The notes under the pieces were generated by a model. It was not told the DNA's origin, made no database searches, and worked only from the letters and a program-made list of their open reading frames with translations. This document shows, piece after piece, positions 36,584 to 50,100 of a stretch of DNA of 64,000 bases; within the stretch, counting starts at the first letter, position 1, and each line of letters starts with the position of its first letter. The position numbers were made by a program, and so were the translations under genes. This DNA comes from Formicarius rufipectus (taxonomy: Eukaryota > Chordata > Aves > Passeriformes > Formicariidae), in the NCBI GenBank assembly GCA_013399695.1, contig VXAU01004938.1, positions 1,881,394 through 1,945,393 of the forward strand, written 5' to 3'.

Positions 36584-36831
36584 CTTTATGTTCAATAATT
36601 TGTTCACTACTGCCTTTTTTTTTTAAGGACAGAACTTAATAGACTAAAAATGTTCAGTTTTGCTTCAAATATGAAAATAAATTCACTGTTACCAATAAAA
36701 TAGAGTTATTCTGTCACTGTGAGTTTCCGTGCTTATCATATCTCCAATGATTTACAGATTCTTTTCTTTTTTCACTTCTCCAAACAAGCACAAGGATATT
36801 TTTCATTGTCAGAACACTTGAGCTGAAAACT
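36584..36831 (-). repeat. Right arm of ~245-bp inverted repeat
   Basis: This is the reverse complement of 35321-35562, with small differences including an extra TTTATTTT-like block. It is bounded on both sides by direct repeats of about 30 bp. The short frame at 36714-36908 is a shadow. Confidence 0.92.
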
Positions 36832-36832
36832 T

Positions 36833-36863
36833 CCAATGGATGGCTAACATTTGCCATCCATTT
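36833..36863 (+). repeat. Direct repeat, right of right arm
   Basis: CCAATGGATGGCTAACATT then TGCCATCCATTT; the partner of 36536-36565. It is followed by a run of about 21 T and another GCCATCCA at 36890. Confidence 0.85.
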
Positions 36864-36868
36864 TTCCC

Positions 36869-36889
36869 TTTTTTTTTTTTTTTTTTTTT
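36869..36889 (+). repeat. Poly(T) tract
   Basis: About 21 consecutive T next to the direct repeat; length is likely variable. Confidence 0.9.
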
Positions 36890-36899
36890 GCCATCCAGT

Positions 36900-39800
36900 A
36901 TTTTCCAATGACTTCCCTCACCTTCTAAAAGCAGATATTTACATATTTGCTTCTCTTATCCCAAAGAGAGAGATTTTTTTTCCTTTCTCTCAAAAGGCTT
37001 TTTATTTGCATTATTAATACATTCCTTGCATACTGTGAAGAGGAGTATCTGCTTTACTGTGGTACCCATGCTGACTCCCCATCGATTGCACTCCACATAA
37101 GAACTATTTATGTTTGCAACAAAAAGAAATCATGCTGGTTTTGAGTATGGTTTTCTTGTTGACATTTCAGAAACTATTTCAGGCTTTTCTTAATATTTAG
37201 ACAAACAAATATGTTTTCTTTTTGTGGTGCTGCTGTTGACATTTCCTGAGGGAATTGCTGAAGATGTTAACAGCTTCCCAGCACAGGCATGCTGTAATGG
37301 AATAGTTCTTTGCTTGTGGCCCTGACACAAATTCCTTTTAACTGATGTTTTTGCTGAAAGTAATGTGATTGTGATAACTTATGTGAGTCAGGGTAAATGT
37401 GATTCAGTCCTGGCTATTTTGGGGAGCATGGATGTCTGCTAAACTTCTTAGTGTTTTGCTTCTTACAGATATAACAAGCAGAAGGTGCCAATTTATTGTG
37501 TGCCTCAGAGCCTCTGTGCTGCACAAATATCTGCAGTGCAGAGTGGGCAGAAGGTCCGTAAGGAACAATTGGTGAAGCCTGATGGCCAGGGAAGCTTGTA
37601 ACTCTATAGCAGAAACTGGTCAGTTAGGGGCTTGGATAATTTTGGAGCCAGTAGCCATGAAAAACAGTCACACAGAGGAATGTGCCCTTGTATGTGTAGT
37701 GTATGCCCCAAGGGTACTCTAGGTTAGGCACAGATTGATCCTGTTGTGAGTTTGCTTTTATAAGCCATGCCTCTGAACCTGTGCATTGCCGTAGCTTTAA
37801 TATCTGGTAGTACAAACAGCGTATAACTACATTAGCAATTAACCCAGGACTATTCATTTAAAGAATTTCTTTAACCTTTTATGGGTGACAGTTTTGAAGA
37901 CTCCTTAAGCAGGTTGGATATTGTTCTAGAATCCCTGATTAAAAGTATGCAACCAGACAGCTGTTTTAGCTGGTTTTAGTCTGTGCTAAAAATGCCCACA
38001 TTGCTAGTACATCAGAACCAGCTATAGTTTATCATCTTTTACAATAAAAGTATCTTTTTATGTCTGGTCACCATGTATTGCAGCTATGGAACAGATTTTC
38101 CTCAAAACACATCACTGTTTTAAAATCTTTTCAATTGAAAAGCATTGCTGTTTCTGGGATTATCCTAACCTCTGCTGATAAACCTTCTACATTTTCAGCG
38201 AAATTGTAGAGAAACTCCTTTGCAAGATGGTTGTGAAGCAGCATTTTGGCCTTGTTGTTTGCTCAGTTTCTGAGCCCTTCAGCAGAGGCTTGGGGAGAGG
38301 CAATCTTTGTTGGTCTGTGGTTGTTCCCCTGCCTTGCAAAAGAAGAAAAACTGTCAGGAAGAAAGATATTCATCCTAAGGGTAGACTCCAGTTACATTAA
38401 ATAGAATAGCAGCCACTTGGAGATGGGACTGGAAGGCAGCCAAAAGGACACTGTGAAATTTTTCAATAGTCTGTCCCTTTGCCTGTCTCCCTGTGATCAA
38501 CAGAGAATGTAATTTCAACCTTCAAACTATTCACTGCAACCAAAGGAAACTGAATGCTGTTCTGGATCTATTTTAAAGAGCTTTGTAACCTAGATGAGAA
38601 GATACTCTTCCCTCAAATGTGCATGTTGTTCTACTCTTGCAGTAAATCATTGCAGGTATTACTACTTAATGATTTAAGTAAATTGTCCTTTTGACTGTCT
38701 TGTATGTGTTTCGTAAGGAAAAAAATGGCCTCAACCAGTGTGTAGAACATATTTTCAATTAATGGTTTGATTAAGGATTTCTAAGATGGTCCTACCTGCC
38801 TGTAAGCAGGAGATGGTCAGCTGGGAATCGCTAAGTGAAGTCATGTGTTGATGTATTAGGGCAGTGAGGAGATCAGCTGGCTTTACTTGTAATGTCTGTA
38901 AGAACATTTAACTACATGCTGTAACTTCTTTATGAAAATCTTTCAGATTTTTGTATGTAAGGGCAGATGGCCTCTGACTTACAGCAAGATTACAGCCTCA
39001 TGAATCTCCAGAAACTTCAGATGTGTATTTGCAGTAATATCTCTCCCTGCCTTGTGAGAGATCTCTGTACCCTCATATCATTGTACAGGAGGCATCACCA
39101 GCTGAACCTGGTGGGTCATCTCAGCTGAAGTGAGGCCAGAATCGGGTCTGCTGCCACTTACTTTTGGGCACTGCTGTTCCCTCCCCAGTGAGATTTCCAC
39201 AGATGTCTCCCAAGGGAGTAGAGGAGCTGAGGCCTTTTTAATTTTAAAGCATTGCATTTTAGTGAAAGCAGTGATATGGGGATATAAGAAAAATAAGAAA
39301 TTGCATTATGTAGATTGGTTCCTTAAAAAAATCTCATTCTTACTGTCAAATGCTTGGGACCTTTGTTAAATTATGTGTATTCTAAAGTTAGTGCAGTGCA
39401 GTGTTTTTGTTTTCTTTCCTCCTGAAATGTAGAGTTTTATCTGGAATGCCATTCAGAAAACCTAACACCCTGTCCATTTTTTCTGCACATAATGGTTGCT
39501 ACATTGAATAGGAAAGCAAAGGGGTGGAAGGTGCCCTCTGTGAGTATTCTTTGGAAGTGGAGATGACATTTGGCTTCAGAAAGGTGATCTGTAGGATTCA
39601 GGAATCAAAAATCATAGGTACAATAAGCGTACATTCTCAGCTTCCCACAGGGTAACCTGCTGTGTTGTTCAAGTAAGTGTGAAAGTAGAGGGGAGGGAAA
39701 TGTTCTGCCCAAAGCCCTGTAGTCTCACCCAGGCTGTGGACAATCCCTGAGAGTGCCACAAAGTTTGGCACTTATTATGAGGTATATGGAGTGTAGCACA

Positions 39801-41228
39801 AATGTAAGGTCTTGTCTGAAGTCCCCGGTGACCACAGCTAGTAATTATAAAAAGCAACAATTACTACTGTGAATAGTCCATTAGCTTCAACAGCAACTAC
39901 ATTGATGCATTTAAGAGTAAAATAATGTCCTTCAATTTTTTCATTAATGTAGGAAGGGCAGCTTTCTGTGGTGTTGAAAATATGGATTTATGACATGTTC
40001 AAAGCTAATGTGCTCTTCAGGCCAGATAGTTATGCCAAATAAAATTTTTAAATGCTTGGCAGATAGAGGAGAAGGAGAAATCTAATATCCACCTTTAAAT
40101 TCGGTAGTTGGTAAACATACAGGAATCTAGTGTCTGGCTCAGATTTCTGTCTCGCACTGTGCTTGTGCAGTCCTTTGCTTCTAAAGACCATGGTCTGTGA
40201 GATGCAAATAATGGCAGATGTTTTCTGTAACGTGGATGGCATGGTTTGCTGGCCTGGGGATCCTGGAATTAAAATGGGCATTGTTAGTTATGTTCATCGA
40301 AGGGGTTCTTCAGTAAAAGCGGGCATCATTCAGCCAGAGATTCATCTTACACCTCTCACACCTCAGCATATGCTGATTGCTTCCCAATCTGTTTGTCATG
40401 AAATGGCTATGAAAATTTTCTATTACTACTCCTTCCTGAACACAATTAGTTCATTATAAATGTCTTGCTTTCTTTTTTTTCTCTCTCTGTGCAAATTTTG
40501 GTAAATAAATGAGGACTGAGAAGAAGACTGACTGATTGAATAAAGAAAGGAGACAAAGAAAAGAGATGTGAAAGGAGGGGATGGTGAAGTTAAATATGTA
40601 TAAATATTTTTATGGCTCTAGGAAAATTAATAGATTCAGGGCTATAAATTAAGGAAAGACATAGCACATCAGAAAATGCAGTTTTTTAAATATGGGGAAA
40701 ATATTCCAGGTATTTTACATTGTAGTAATAGGTTTTAATTGCTTCTGACATATTTAAATGTAGAAAATAAAATTGAAGCAAAAAGAGGAAAACTGAGTAG
40801 TGTACTGCAGAATTAAGGTGATCACAGAAGGAAGAAAAGCAGAGAGGAAAGGCTGCCTAAATCCACTTTGGTCTAGTGCATCTTATTGTCTGAGTCATAC
40901 TTAGGGCTCCAAACATTTTCAGATTGCCTCTTCTAGTTTTGGGGGGTATTTTTAAGAACACAAATGCTTCCTAAAGTCACTTTGTCTTTCTCATTCTCTT
41001 TGAAGTATGATCCAAAATAATTAAAAAAATTTTGTTTTGTAAACATTGCAACTGTCTCCCCTCATTCCTCTCCCTCCACAGAAACTGTGTGCTTTTTTAC
41101 AGAGTGAACAGTACGATTATTTTTTTTCTTTAGGAAAGAGGGCAGCAGTTAGTGTACTATAGGGAAGTTTGGACTCATGAGCTTGAAAGCTGCAGTAGCT
41201 AATTCTGCAGTTTTCTTATGGCACAAGG
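36900..41228. other. Non-coding DNA, no gene seen
   Basis: No recognised repeat or gene in about 4.3 kb. Open frames up to 109 codons (40130-40459, plus) show no motif. Confidence 0.5.
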
Positions 41229-41660
41229 TACTGTATGCAGTTTTGAGGTCCCCAGTACAAGAAATAAATATGTTAGAGTGTGTCCAGAGGAGGGCCACTA
41301 AAATGGTCAGAGGGCTGGAGTTCCAGGGAGACCTTACAGTGGCCTTTCAGTATATAATGGGAGCCTGTAAGAAAGATGGAGAGAAAGCTTTTAACAGGAC
41401 CTGTAGTGACAGGGCAAGGGGCAGCAGTTTTAAGCTGAAAGACTTTAGATTGGGTATAAGGAAGACATTTTTCATGGTAAAGCTGATGAGCACTGGAACA
41501 GGTTGTGGCTGCCCCATCCCTGGAAGTGTTCAAGGCCAGGTGGACCAGGGCTTTTAGCAACCTGATCTAGTTGAAGAAGTCCCTGACTACAGCAAGGTTG
41601 GACTAGAGAAACTTTAAAGGTCCCTTCCAACCCAAAGCCTCTGAGATTCTATTAGTCTAT
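41229..41660 (+). mobile_element. CR1 LINE 3' end, sense
   Basis: Ordered CR1 blocks: TGTATGCAGTTTTGAGGTCC, GTGTCCAGAGGAGGGCCAC, ATGGTCAGAGGGCTGGAG, ACCTGTAGTGACAGGGCAAG, TAAGGAAGACATTTTTCATGG, GAGCACTGGAACAGG, GCCCCATCCCTGGAAGTG, AAGGTTGGACTAGAG, AAAGGTCCCTTCCAACCCAA, then an eroded octamer tail (GATTCTATTAGTCTATG). The 126-codon frame at 41177-41557 partly keeps the CR1 C-terminal reading (VQRRATKMVRGLEF) but is a remnant. Confidence 0.85.
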
Positions 41661-42854
41661 GTTCCTTGTAGACCAGGAGCACTGACGTCTTGAACATCAA
41701 AAAGTTCTCTCTGTTGATTAGCTCATTAATTTGTAAATCTTTGCCAGTTCTGTTGATACTTGGTTGATCTCTTATTTAAACAAAACTGCTCTTTAGTATC
41801 TCCTCATTAGTAAAGGTTGTACTAGAAATACCATCATTACCTTGGTATCATGTGATACCAATGCAACACAAACCCCACAGATAAAAGAACAGAAAATAAA
41901 CCTGTAACAGAACTCCTCTAGCATGACTGTTGTTGTGGAGTTACACTAATGCTCTTTGTATGTGATTCTCCTGGGCTTTATTTTTCTGATATATTTTCTC
42001 CATTTCAATTTTACATCTAACACTGCAACACTGTGAAGAAAATCACAGAGTAATTGCAAGAAATCATCTTTCAATTTCTTTGTTGTTTTCAGCCTATAAA
42101 TGCACCTGAGCATTGATTTTTCTTGAGTATGGAGGAGCCCAACACAGGGTGATATTGCTGATTCTGAAGAAAATGCTTTTGCAAGTAGCCTTACAAGGAA
42201 GTCTCTTGACTGACATTTGCCTTTTTTTTTGTTGTTGGTTTGTTTGTTTGTTTGTGTTGTTTTTTTTGTTATAGGCAATAATAAGTGGACTCAATGACTT
42301 CAAGAGCTTGAATTACACAGTTGGTATCTGAGACGATGCTTAAGAAAAGTTCCTGCTAGGTATTTCATCATACCATATTATCACTACACTTAGCAGGAGA
42401 TAAGGAGAATCCAGAGTTGCCTAACTTCTGGCAGGATAAGGCTCTCGAAAATGAATCTTTTCTTAACCCCTGCTTCTGAATCCATTTCCACTGACATTTT
42501 GAGTAATTTTCTAACAGAGTAGCTAGATAATGCTTGTCCTTGATTCAGTGAGAATTTTTTTTCCTAATGTGAAACTTTAAATGTGTATTCTCAGAACTGT
42601 ATCTGGTTTTTGTACTCACATGAGATTAATCTTCCTCTTAGGTTTTTCCAGTTCTTTAACTAAACTTGTGTCCCACCTATAGCCATTTATGTATGTATAT
42701 CAAATCTACACTGTTTTACAGTTAAAAGTAAGTGGTATTTTGGGTGAAATGGAACAGAAATCCAGTGTGAATGAGCTAATTTGAAAATATGCTGAAAAAA
42801 CAATCAGTTATTTAATTAGAAGCATTGTTATGCTGCTTTCATGCAATGCTGTGT
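41661..42854. other. Non-coding DNA with one T-rich tract
   Basis: Nothing recognisable except the (TTTG)-rich tract at about 42219-42272. Confidence 0.5.
42219..42272 (+). repeat. T-rich/(TTTG)n tract
   Basis: Runs of T with GTTT units. The minus-strand frames over it (rich in Asn, Lys and Thr) are artefacts of the tract. Confidence 0.85.
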
Positions 42855-42998
42855 TTACAGCCCAGAAAGCCAATGGTTTCCTGGGCTGCATCAAAAGCAG
42901 TGTGGCCAGCAGAGTGAGGAAAGGATTCTGCTGCTCTGCTCTGCTCTTCTGTCTTGACCTCCACCTGGAGTGCTGCATCCAGCCCTAGGGAGTTCAAA
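42855..42998 (+). mobile_element. CR1 internal fragment, sense
   Basis: CAGCCCAGAAAGCCAATGG, TTTCCTGGGCTGCATCAAAA, AGTGTGGCCAGCAG, CTGCTGCTCTGCTCTGC and CACCTGGAGTGCTGCATCCA follow the CR1 RT C-terminal region. The match stops abruptly at about 42998 with no 3' tail, so both ends are truncated. Confidence 0.7.
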
Positions 42999-45900
42999 AA
43001 GGACTTAACATTTGTCAGTGGTAATGGAAAACAGGATTTTGTGATGTTTTTTTCTCAGGATTACCAGTCTGGAGGAAACTGTCCTTGGGTTCTGCTCAGA
43101 GGTGCTGTCTGCTTGTTAATAATAGAACCCTTGTTCTTACCATAGTTTTCTACACTGATTTTTATGATGTTTTAATTCTGTTTATGTGGTGAGGCTAAAT
43201 CACTCGTCTCATGCTAGAAAAAAAGTAGGCATAAAGTGATACAGCCTTCTAAAAGCAAGGTTTCCGGCCAAGGGTACTTCAGAGGTCATGGCCGAGCAAA
43301 AAGGAGATTGCGGATATCACAGTTGCAGCCCAGGACTCCATCCACTTCCCATTTTTGCAGTGAAAGAAAAGTTTATTAGATGAAGGTCTGATGAGTCACA
43401 TCAGCTGACATTTCATCTGCCATTATAATGGACCATAATCATATTCCTGTGTGAGGTGTTTACAGACCACTGAACGAAAATATACTCAAAAGATAAAGAC
43501 ATGTATTGCTATTATTGCCTCTTTGGTTGTGTTTTTGTTCCTCTTGGGTGAGAAGGAGAGTGTGCCTTTTTATTTCAGCACAAAACTACTTTTATCTAAT
43601 AGTATGGTTTTCGGGTTTTTTTCCTGATTATTTTGGTTTGCCTTTAAACAATAGTTAAACGTTTGCTTCATTGTACAAATGATAGGAGAATTGAAGATTT
43701 TAGTGTTGAAATGTTGCTTTATTACTGCCCCTGCACCTCCATCTCCATTACCTGTTTGCTCTTAAACTTGCCACCTATTTTTAATGTGTTCCTTCTACAT
43801 GATACCATGAGGTGGTTCCAGTTTTCCTGATTCTTTAATCAAATTTACTGACTTTTAAATTCTCTTTCAGAGTTTAATACCCACTTGTGATATAACAACC
43901 AAAAAGAGAGCCTAGACTTTTAAAAATATTCTAAAGAGGCTGTAAAACAGACTATCAGATTGCTGTTCACTTGAAGTGATCATAGTGATAGAGAGCTGAA
44001 AAGAAATTTGCATAACTTTTCAAGCAGGAAAAGAAAAAAGACCAGATGATATCATTATATCAAATGTTATGCTGAAGAGTATTGCATTTATTTTCTTACA
44101 GTACTTTTTGACCTGCTGGGTTAGTGGAGGACACTAAGCCATGCTGGACTCACTTCTTCCTCTAGGCTCTGATTTTCAGCTGGAGACAGGATACTTGACT
44201 TGATCTGATTATTTCTTGCTTGCAAACAATGATTACTTGAGTATGATTTTCATCTAAGAACCTTAATGGCACTTAATTTAAGCAGTCAGAAAATTCCTGG
44301 ATTAAATTTAATGTCACATTGGAAGAGGCTAATTCCACTATTGAATCTTAAATGCACTGTGTAACACACAAAAAATAAACAAACAAACAAACAAACAAAA
44401 ACAAAAAAAAACCAAAAAAAAAAAAAACTCAGAAGAAAGAAACCACTACATTTTCTCCTGTAAGCCAGCTAGCAGAGTTCTACAACATTCCTTCCATTTT
44501 ATGGCTCAACTTAAAACAGTCATGTAAAAATGTAGAAGTAATCAAGTATTCCGTATAGAAGATGGAATTCATACGTCTGATTTTTTTTCTGACGGACAGT
44601 CTTCTTTCTATATATATTAAGTAGTGTAGAGTAATTCCCTGGAAGGTACAGGAAAGAACATGAAAACTGATAAACTGAAGATAATTCAAAGAAGGAATGT
44701 GAAGAATATGGATTGGCAAATTTTGGAAGCAATTTTGGACCATGAGAATATGGTAATTCTTCTCAGTGGTTATACCCTGAGGATACCAAAAATACCTTTA
44801 TTGCAGTTTCTGGTCCCCCCTCTCCCTTCCAGTGCATCACCAGGTGAGTTAACAGTGGGCTATCTGGTCAGGAGATGAGACCCTCCTAAGTTACATGAGC
44901 TTATTGTGAAGTCCCAGCTCTGAATGGTTTTGGGTAACACAGAAAAGGGAATTCCATTCTTTGTGTAGGTAAAAGTTATTTTAAATTTTGTTTATAATAC
45001 GAATGACTTAAGGAAAAAAACCAAAGAGGCTAACTCCCAGAGGAAATTGCTGTGACATCTGGTTTGATAAGGGGGCTTTTAATTTTCCTGTGTTGGATAT
45101 CATCTGACACAATTGCTGAGAATTTTACTGCTGATATTAGGAGAAGCAAGTTCAGTGCCTGGATGATTCCTTTATTAATTGATGTTAGTGTTAGGAATTA
45201 TCTCATTATTTTAGCTTGACTTCATTCTTTCTCTTGGGTTTTTCATCACAATTTATGATAGCAAAAAGGCTTGGAAGGGATTATTAAATCTGTCCCTCTG
45301 CCACTTTAAAATTGTTACCCATGTTCCATTTTTGTAATCAATGCTTAAATTTCTTTCATACTCATTTTCTAAGACTCCTTTCTGTGTGGACAAATAAAAT
45401 AATTCTAAGGGAGTGTACAAACATATTAGGGGAAACTTTTTTTTCTCCTTGATATCTCCCAGAAACCAGCCCCACTTCTGGAGCAGGAACACTATGATAA
45501 TATATCACAGGCTTGTTATATTAATTGCTGTACAATATATCACAACCTTCTAAGGTCTTGTTCTACAAAAAGTCTACCAGTTGTAATGGCACACTGAGGA
45601 TATTTAATAGCACTCATGCAGAACCCACTTCCTCACTGCTTTATAGTACGTGAGATAACAGTTCAATAAATATTCAGGGCCAGCCTAGATGAACTGAACA
45701 TTGACTATGAAATTTAAAATACTTCCTTGGTTTCTTGCCAAAAGTATTGAACACAATCTGTGCATTTACAACTCCTGCATGATCATGATTTGAGTTTTGT
45801 TACTTAGACAAATACTGTGTTGCAACATTATTTGCAAGTTGACTTCAAATTATTTTAGTATATTACTTTTGAGGAGTCAGGTTTAAAACAACAAACACGT

Positions 45901-46821
45901 GACCATTTATGGCTCATGGAATATGATTAGAATCATTATTAGAATCACTGGAATATGGTATAAACTTAGCATTCTGACTTCAAAAAGAATTGCACATTTA
46001 GGCAATTCTATATTTTCTTAAAGCCAAGCTAAGCTGATTCCACATGACAGTGGTTTTAATGAGGCTCAATAAACAGTACAGTTTGTAACCTCAGGCCAGT
46101 TGCTGAGCAGAAGCCAAGAGCAGTGCTACAGCTTTAGTGAACCCATTACTGTGAAAGATGCTGGATCCTGAAGCAGCCTGAGTCACTCATTGCACAAGAG
46201 ATGAAGCTCCAATGAATAAAAATGAATATCCAAGGTGACGGGTGACAACTTCATGCATACATGATTTTCTCTGATTTGACAGTGCCTTGATAAAGTCTTA
46301 AGGCATGTGGCTTACTAGCAACCACTTTAGTCATTGAATCTTCTGTTTTACTTGCAGACATTAACATGTGAGGCTTGTGGCTTCACAGAGATATTAAAAA
46401 TTTGCTTTACTTATTTATTGGGCCTAATTCTCAGAGCTACTCAAGTTCTGCAACAGCTCCTATAAACTGGTAGGATAGTCAACAATGCGGAAATGTATAT
46501 GTTTGCCAGTTTATGCTTTATTAAATTCTTTTAAAGATGAATTGATGGAGGTTAAATTAAAGAGTGCATTGATATAGGTTGTTTCCTATTCTTGGGACTC
46601 ATCTCAGACATTGTTTCCCCACCAGCACATCCACTGGCCTAGAGTCCCAGGAGGGTCCTGCAGAACAGTCTGCATCCCCTGTGAACAAGGGGCGGAGACA
46701 GTGACTAAAAGACCACTAGAGGCAACATAACTCCTGTTTTAAGGTGTTATGGCTCTCCAAGTCTTTATGAAAATACTCCTAAAGGGTGTCCAGAGATATG
46801 GTATAAATGGATTTAGGGACT
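42999..46821. other. Non-coding DNA, no gene seen
   Basis: No gene or transposon is recognised in about 3.8 kb; it contains only the AAAC tract at 44372-44428. Confidence 0.5.
44372..44428 (+). repeat. (AAAC)n and A-rich tract
   Basis: Five or so AAAC units pass into irregular runs of A. No retroposon body is visible upstream. Confidence 0.9.
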
Positions 46822-46980
46822 GAAAAAAACAAAACAAAACAAAACAAAAAGAAACAAACAAACAAAAAAAACCCCAAAAAACCCAAAACAACAACAACAA
46901 CAACACAAACAAACAAACAAAACCAAACCAAAAAAACAAACAAAAAACAAAACAAAAAAAAAAAAACCCACAAACACCAA
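46822..46980 (+). repeat. (CAAAA)/(CAAA)-rich low-complexity tract
   Basis: About 160 bp made almost only of A and C. The hydrophobic minus-strand frames (Phe, Leu, Val and Cys rich, 66 and 86 codons) are translation artefacts of this tract. Confidence 0.93.
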
Positions 46981-47132
46981 AGAGCAGAACTGTAATATTT
47001 AGGCTTGAACCAACTCCAATAATAGTTTTTATGCATCATAGTCCAAATTAAACAGAAGAGCTGGTGGCACAGGATAAAAACAATTGTTCAAGAAAATAGC
47101 CAGAGATTTGTTTACATTAGTGGGAATAGTAT

Positions 47133-47195
47133 GTATTGGTTAATGATTAGACTCAAATGTCTTCTCCAACCTAAATGTATCTATGATTCTGTGTA
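47133..47195 (+). mobile_element. CR1 3' tail, very short
   Basis: GGTTAATGATTAGACTC, TCTTCTCCAACCTAAATG and TATGATTCTGTG match the last 60 bp of CR1 in the same form as the fragment at 9010-9106. Confidence 0.6.
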
Positions 47196-50100
47196 ATGTG
47201 CTGGACTGTTTATTCATATTTCCCTGAGGTGATCTTCTCAAAAAACCTGAAGTCTGAGGAGTTAACCATGTGTGTCAAATTTGTGATTCTTATATAACTT
47301 TTACCTGTCAGCTTTGCATAGTTGCTGAATCACAGTTTGAGTGGTTAACACTGAAAGAGAGGCTGATAACAGGTTTGCCATTTATGCTTTTGATCTTCAA
47401 CCTAGTAAGACAGCAGAAAAAGATGTTAAAATAACACAGAGCTAGTGCAAAAAGATTCTGCAATCAGATGCTCTTCCCTGTTTAGAGCAGCTAAATTACC
47501 GAATGGCAACAGCAAAGACTATAAGCTGTCATCTGCTGACATTTAATTCAGTGGAAAACAGGAAAAATGCACTGTTAGAAAGTGATATCAGAATCACCAG
47601 GGATTTGCAGAGATGTAAGGAGACAGATAAACACAACAAAAATCAATATGGTTAGTGTCCTTGGCTCTATCACCAAGTCCCAAAATGATACAGTTTCTAT
47701 TTACAGTTGGGAACTGTGTTCCCAAACAGTGGTGGCATTGCAGGAAATGGTCTGGGGACCATCAACATCATCACACAGACCATGATGGGAAAAAACACAG
47801 CTTCTTAAACACTGGAGGAGGGAAATGAATTGCACTAGTACATTATCTTTCCTTATAATTTGCCAGGCATGGTGAAGACTGAAATATCTGAGCCAAGTCA
47901 CAAAATGCAAAGTGAACTTTGTCTGGGTAGATCAAACAATTGGAGTTTCAGGCAGCAGTGTCTATAATCTGAGATTAAACAAATGTTGATGATTTGGTTT
48001 TCCAAGCAGATTGATAGTTTGTATTTGGAATTGTTTTGTAAATGGGCATCATTCCTAGTAATCTTCATAGTAACAGAGTGTTTCCTTCCAAAGGGGACTG
48101 GCATGAAAACAGATTTGTGTTATGCAGGGCTAATTTTATAGTGCCATTGCCTGTTGAATGTCCCTGCCAGGTTAAAATACACATCCTTCCGAAAATGCTC
48201 ATGGTCATCTTCCTTGCTTGTGGCAAGCCCGAGGTTTTATAGGCCTAAAGCTATTAGAAAAATAAAAAGAGGGGAAAAAAAGGTAGGTAACAGATACTAA
48301 CATATTAATCAGGACTAAATCTAGCCCTGATCTTTAAATGATGTTTTCTGAATAAATTTGCGTCTAATGCCTTTTCTGGTGTTGCTGTTTCTGCACTCAA
48401 GAGTGAGTGAGTGCTGACTCAGGGAAAGGAACTGGGCAGCTGTGCAGGACTCCAGAATTTCAGTGGCTCCACATTAGAAGTTGCTGGCTTATTTACTGAA
48501 TCAGAATTTATTGAAGTTCCCCATCTCTGTTGAAGATTGAAAGGACTTAATGCTAAGATGGACTATAAATCCAGAATGCAATCCCTTCTAATTCATATTT
48601 CTGTAGGTCCTGAGGCCAGTTCTCCTGAAAGTATCCTATGGGGAGTCAAGGATCACTCCAACTTCCCTGTTGTACCCTGTGATGTATTCCTGCCACTGTG
48701 GTAATAAATCAAGAGATGAAGTAATTTGGTTTTGAGTGGAGATAGATGAGGCACATATAATAGTCCATGCCAGGCTCAGACATTTTCTAGTGGAAGGACA
48801 GCTCTCTACTATCTGCTAGTATTCCCTCTGTTTGTGGTGCCTGGGACACATTTGTGGATGGGTGGGGAATTTTGCTGCCAGTGGTCTTACCACGTTGCAC
48901 ATATGATCACAGCCACCCATGCTTGAAATCCCCTATTTCCTGCCAAATGGGGGGTGAGGAACCTTTGTAACACATTACTCTTCCTTGTGCAAACAAGGCT
49001 ATGCAGGAGGATATCTCAGTAATCTGTCTTGGGTGGATTGATGGCACCAGGAGTGGAGGGTAAGGAGTAGTTGATATTGTCATCCTTATTGATTCATTCT
49101 CCCTTGCCTTGAGGGTCTCAAACTCACTTCTGTGTACTTCAGTTATTAAAAATTGTATTGTAATTCTCTTACTGCAGGCAAGTTTTTATGAGTGAGTGGT
49201 GTAATTCTTGTCATCAAAGCATGAGCTTTGTTGTTTTCAAAATAATATACAAGCATCAATGAATTGTTCCCATGTCTGCTTAAGCTTCTCTCTCATTCTG
49301 AATATCAGAGAAATAATTCTCTTTCTTTTTTCTTCTCAAACAAGATTTGCTGTTGGGCTGAGACTCCTTGTAAAAGGAAGTTCACATATGAAAGCCTAGG
49401 GGCAGTGATAATATGGCAAAAGATACTTGCTATCAGTTTTTGTAGACTTTACTGTTCTGGCTAGTAGAAGGACTTTATTTGGCCTGAGCAGCCATCCTTG
49501 ACTGGTAACTGAGTAAAAAATGAATAGTGTTTTGTTAAATTGTCAGTTGAGTCATTATTGTTGTCAATTATTTTCATGAATACTCAAAACAATTGACTGT
49601 TATATAGTACAGCTCTGGTTCTGCTGGTTTTTTCAAATAAGAAAGTTTATTTATTAATATCCTGATTTTTACATGCAATAAATGACAGCTTTTACTGCTA
49701 GGTAAAGACAGAATTTCAGAATGAAATTGGATACTTTGAACTATTTTTAACTTCAGAAGTTCCTTTTTAACCAGAAGTTAGAAGATGCTCATGAGGAAGG
49801 TTATACTGCAAGAGACCTAAACTCAAAACATTGTACCCAGGAAGTATAAAACCAGGAGTGCTCATGGAAGTCAGCACCACCCTGTTACAAAGAGGCACAA
49901 TTTCAATTTAAGTGAAGAATCTTGTCTGTAGGCTTTTTTCCTTAACCTAAATTTACTTTTAGGGCCTGTTTTCGCCTTTAGGCCTTTTTGAGCCTGTTTT
50001 ATTCATGGACGGTAATGGCTTCATCAGAGACATTGGGTCTGCTCATCAATTGTTAATTAAATTTCTAATTATTTCTAATAAGAATATAAAAAAGAAAAAT

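Noticed and set aside
37470..37605. Acceptor-like TTCTTACAG followed by about 40 stop-free codons in two frames
   Set aside because: No clear donor, two competing frames and no recognisable peptide; weaker than the candidate at 12476.
44340..44428. Processed pseudogene or SINE with a poly(A)-like tail
   Set aside because: The tail is an AAAC microsatellite and no gene-like or SINE body precedes it.
46739..47039. Hydrophobic Phe/Leu/Val-rich minus-strand frames resembling membrane proteins
   Set aside because: They are the reverse reading of a CAAAA/CAAA low-complexity tract.
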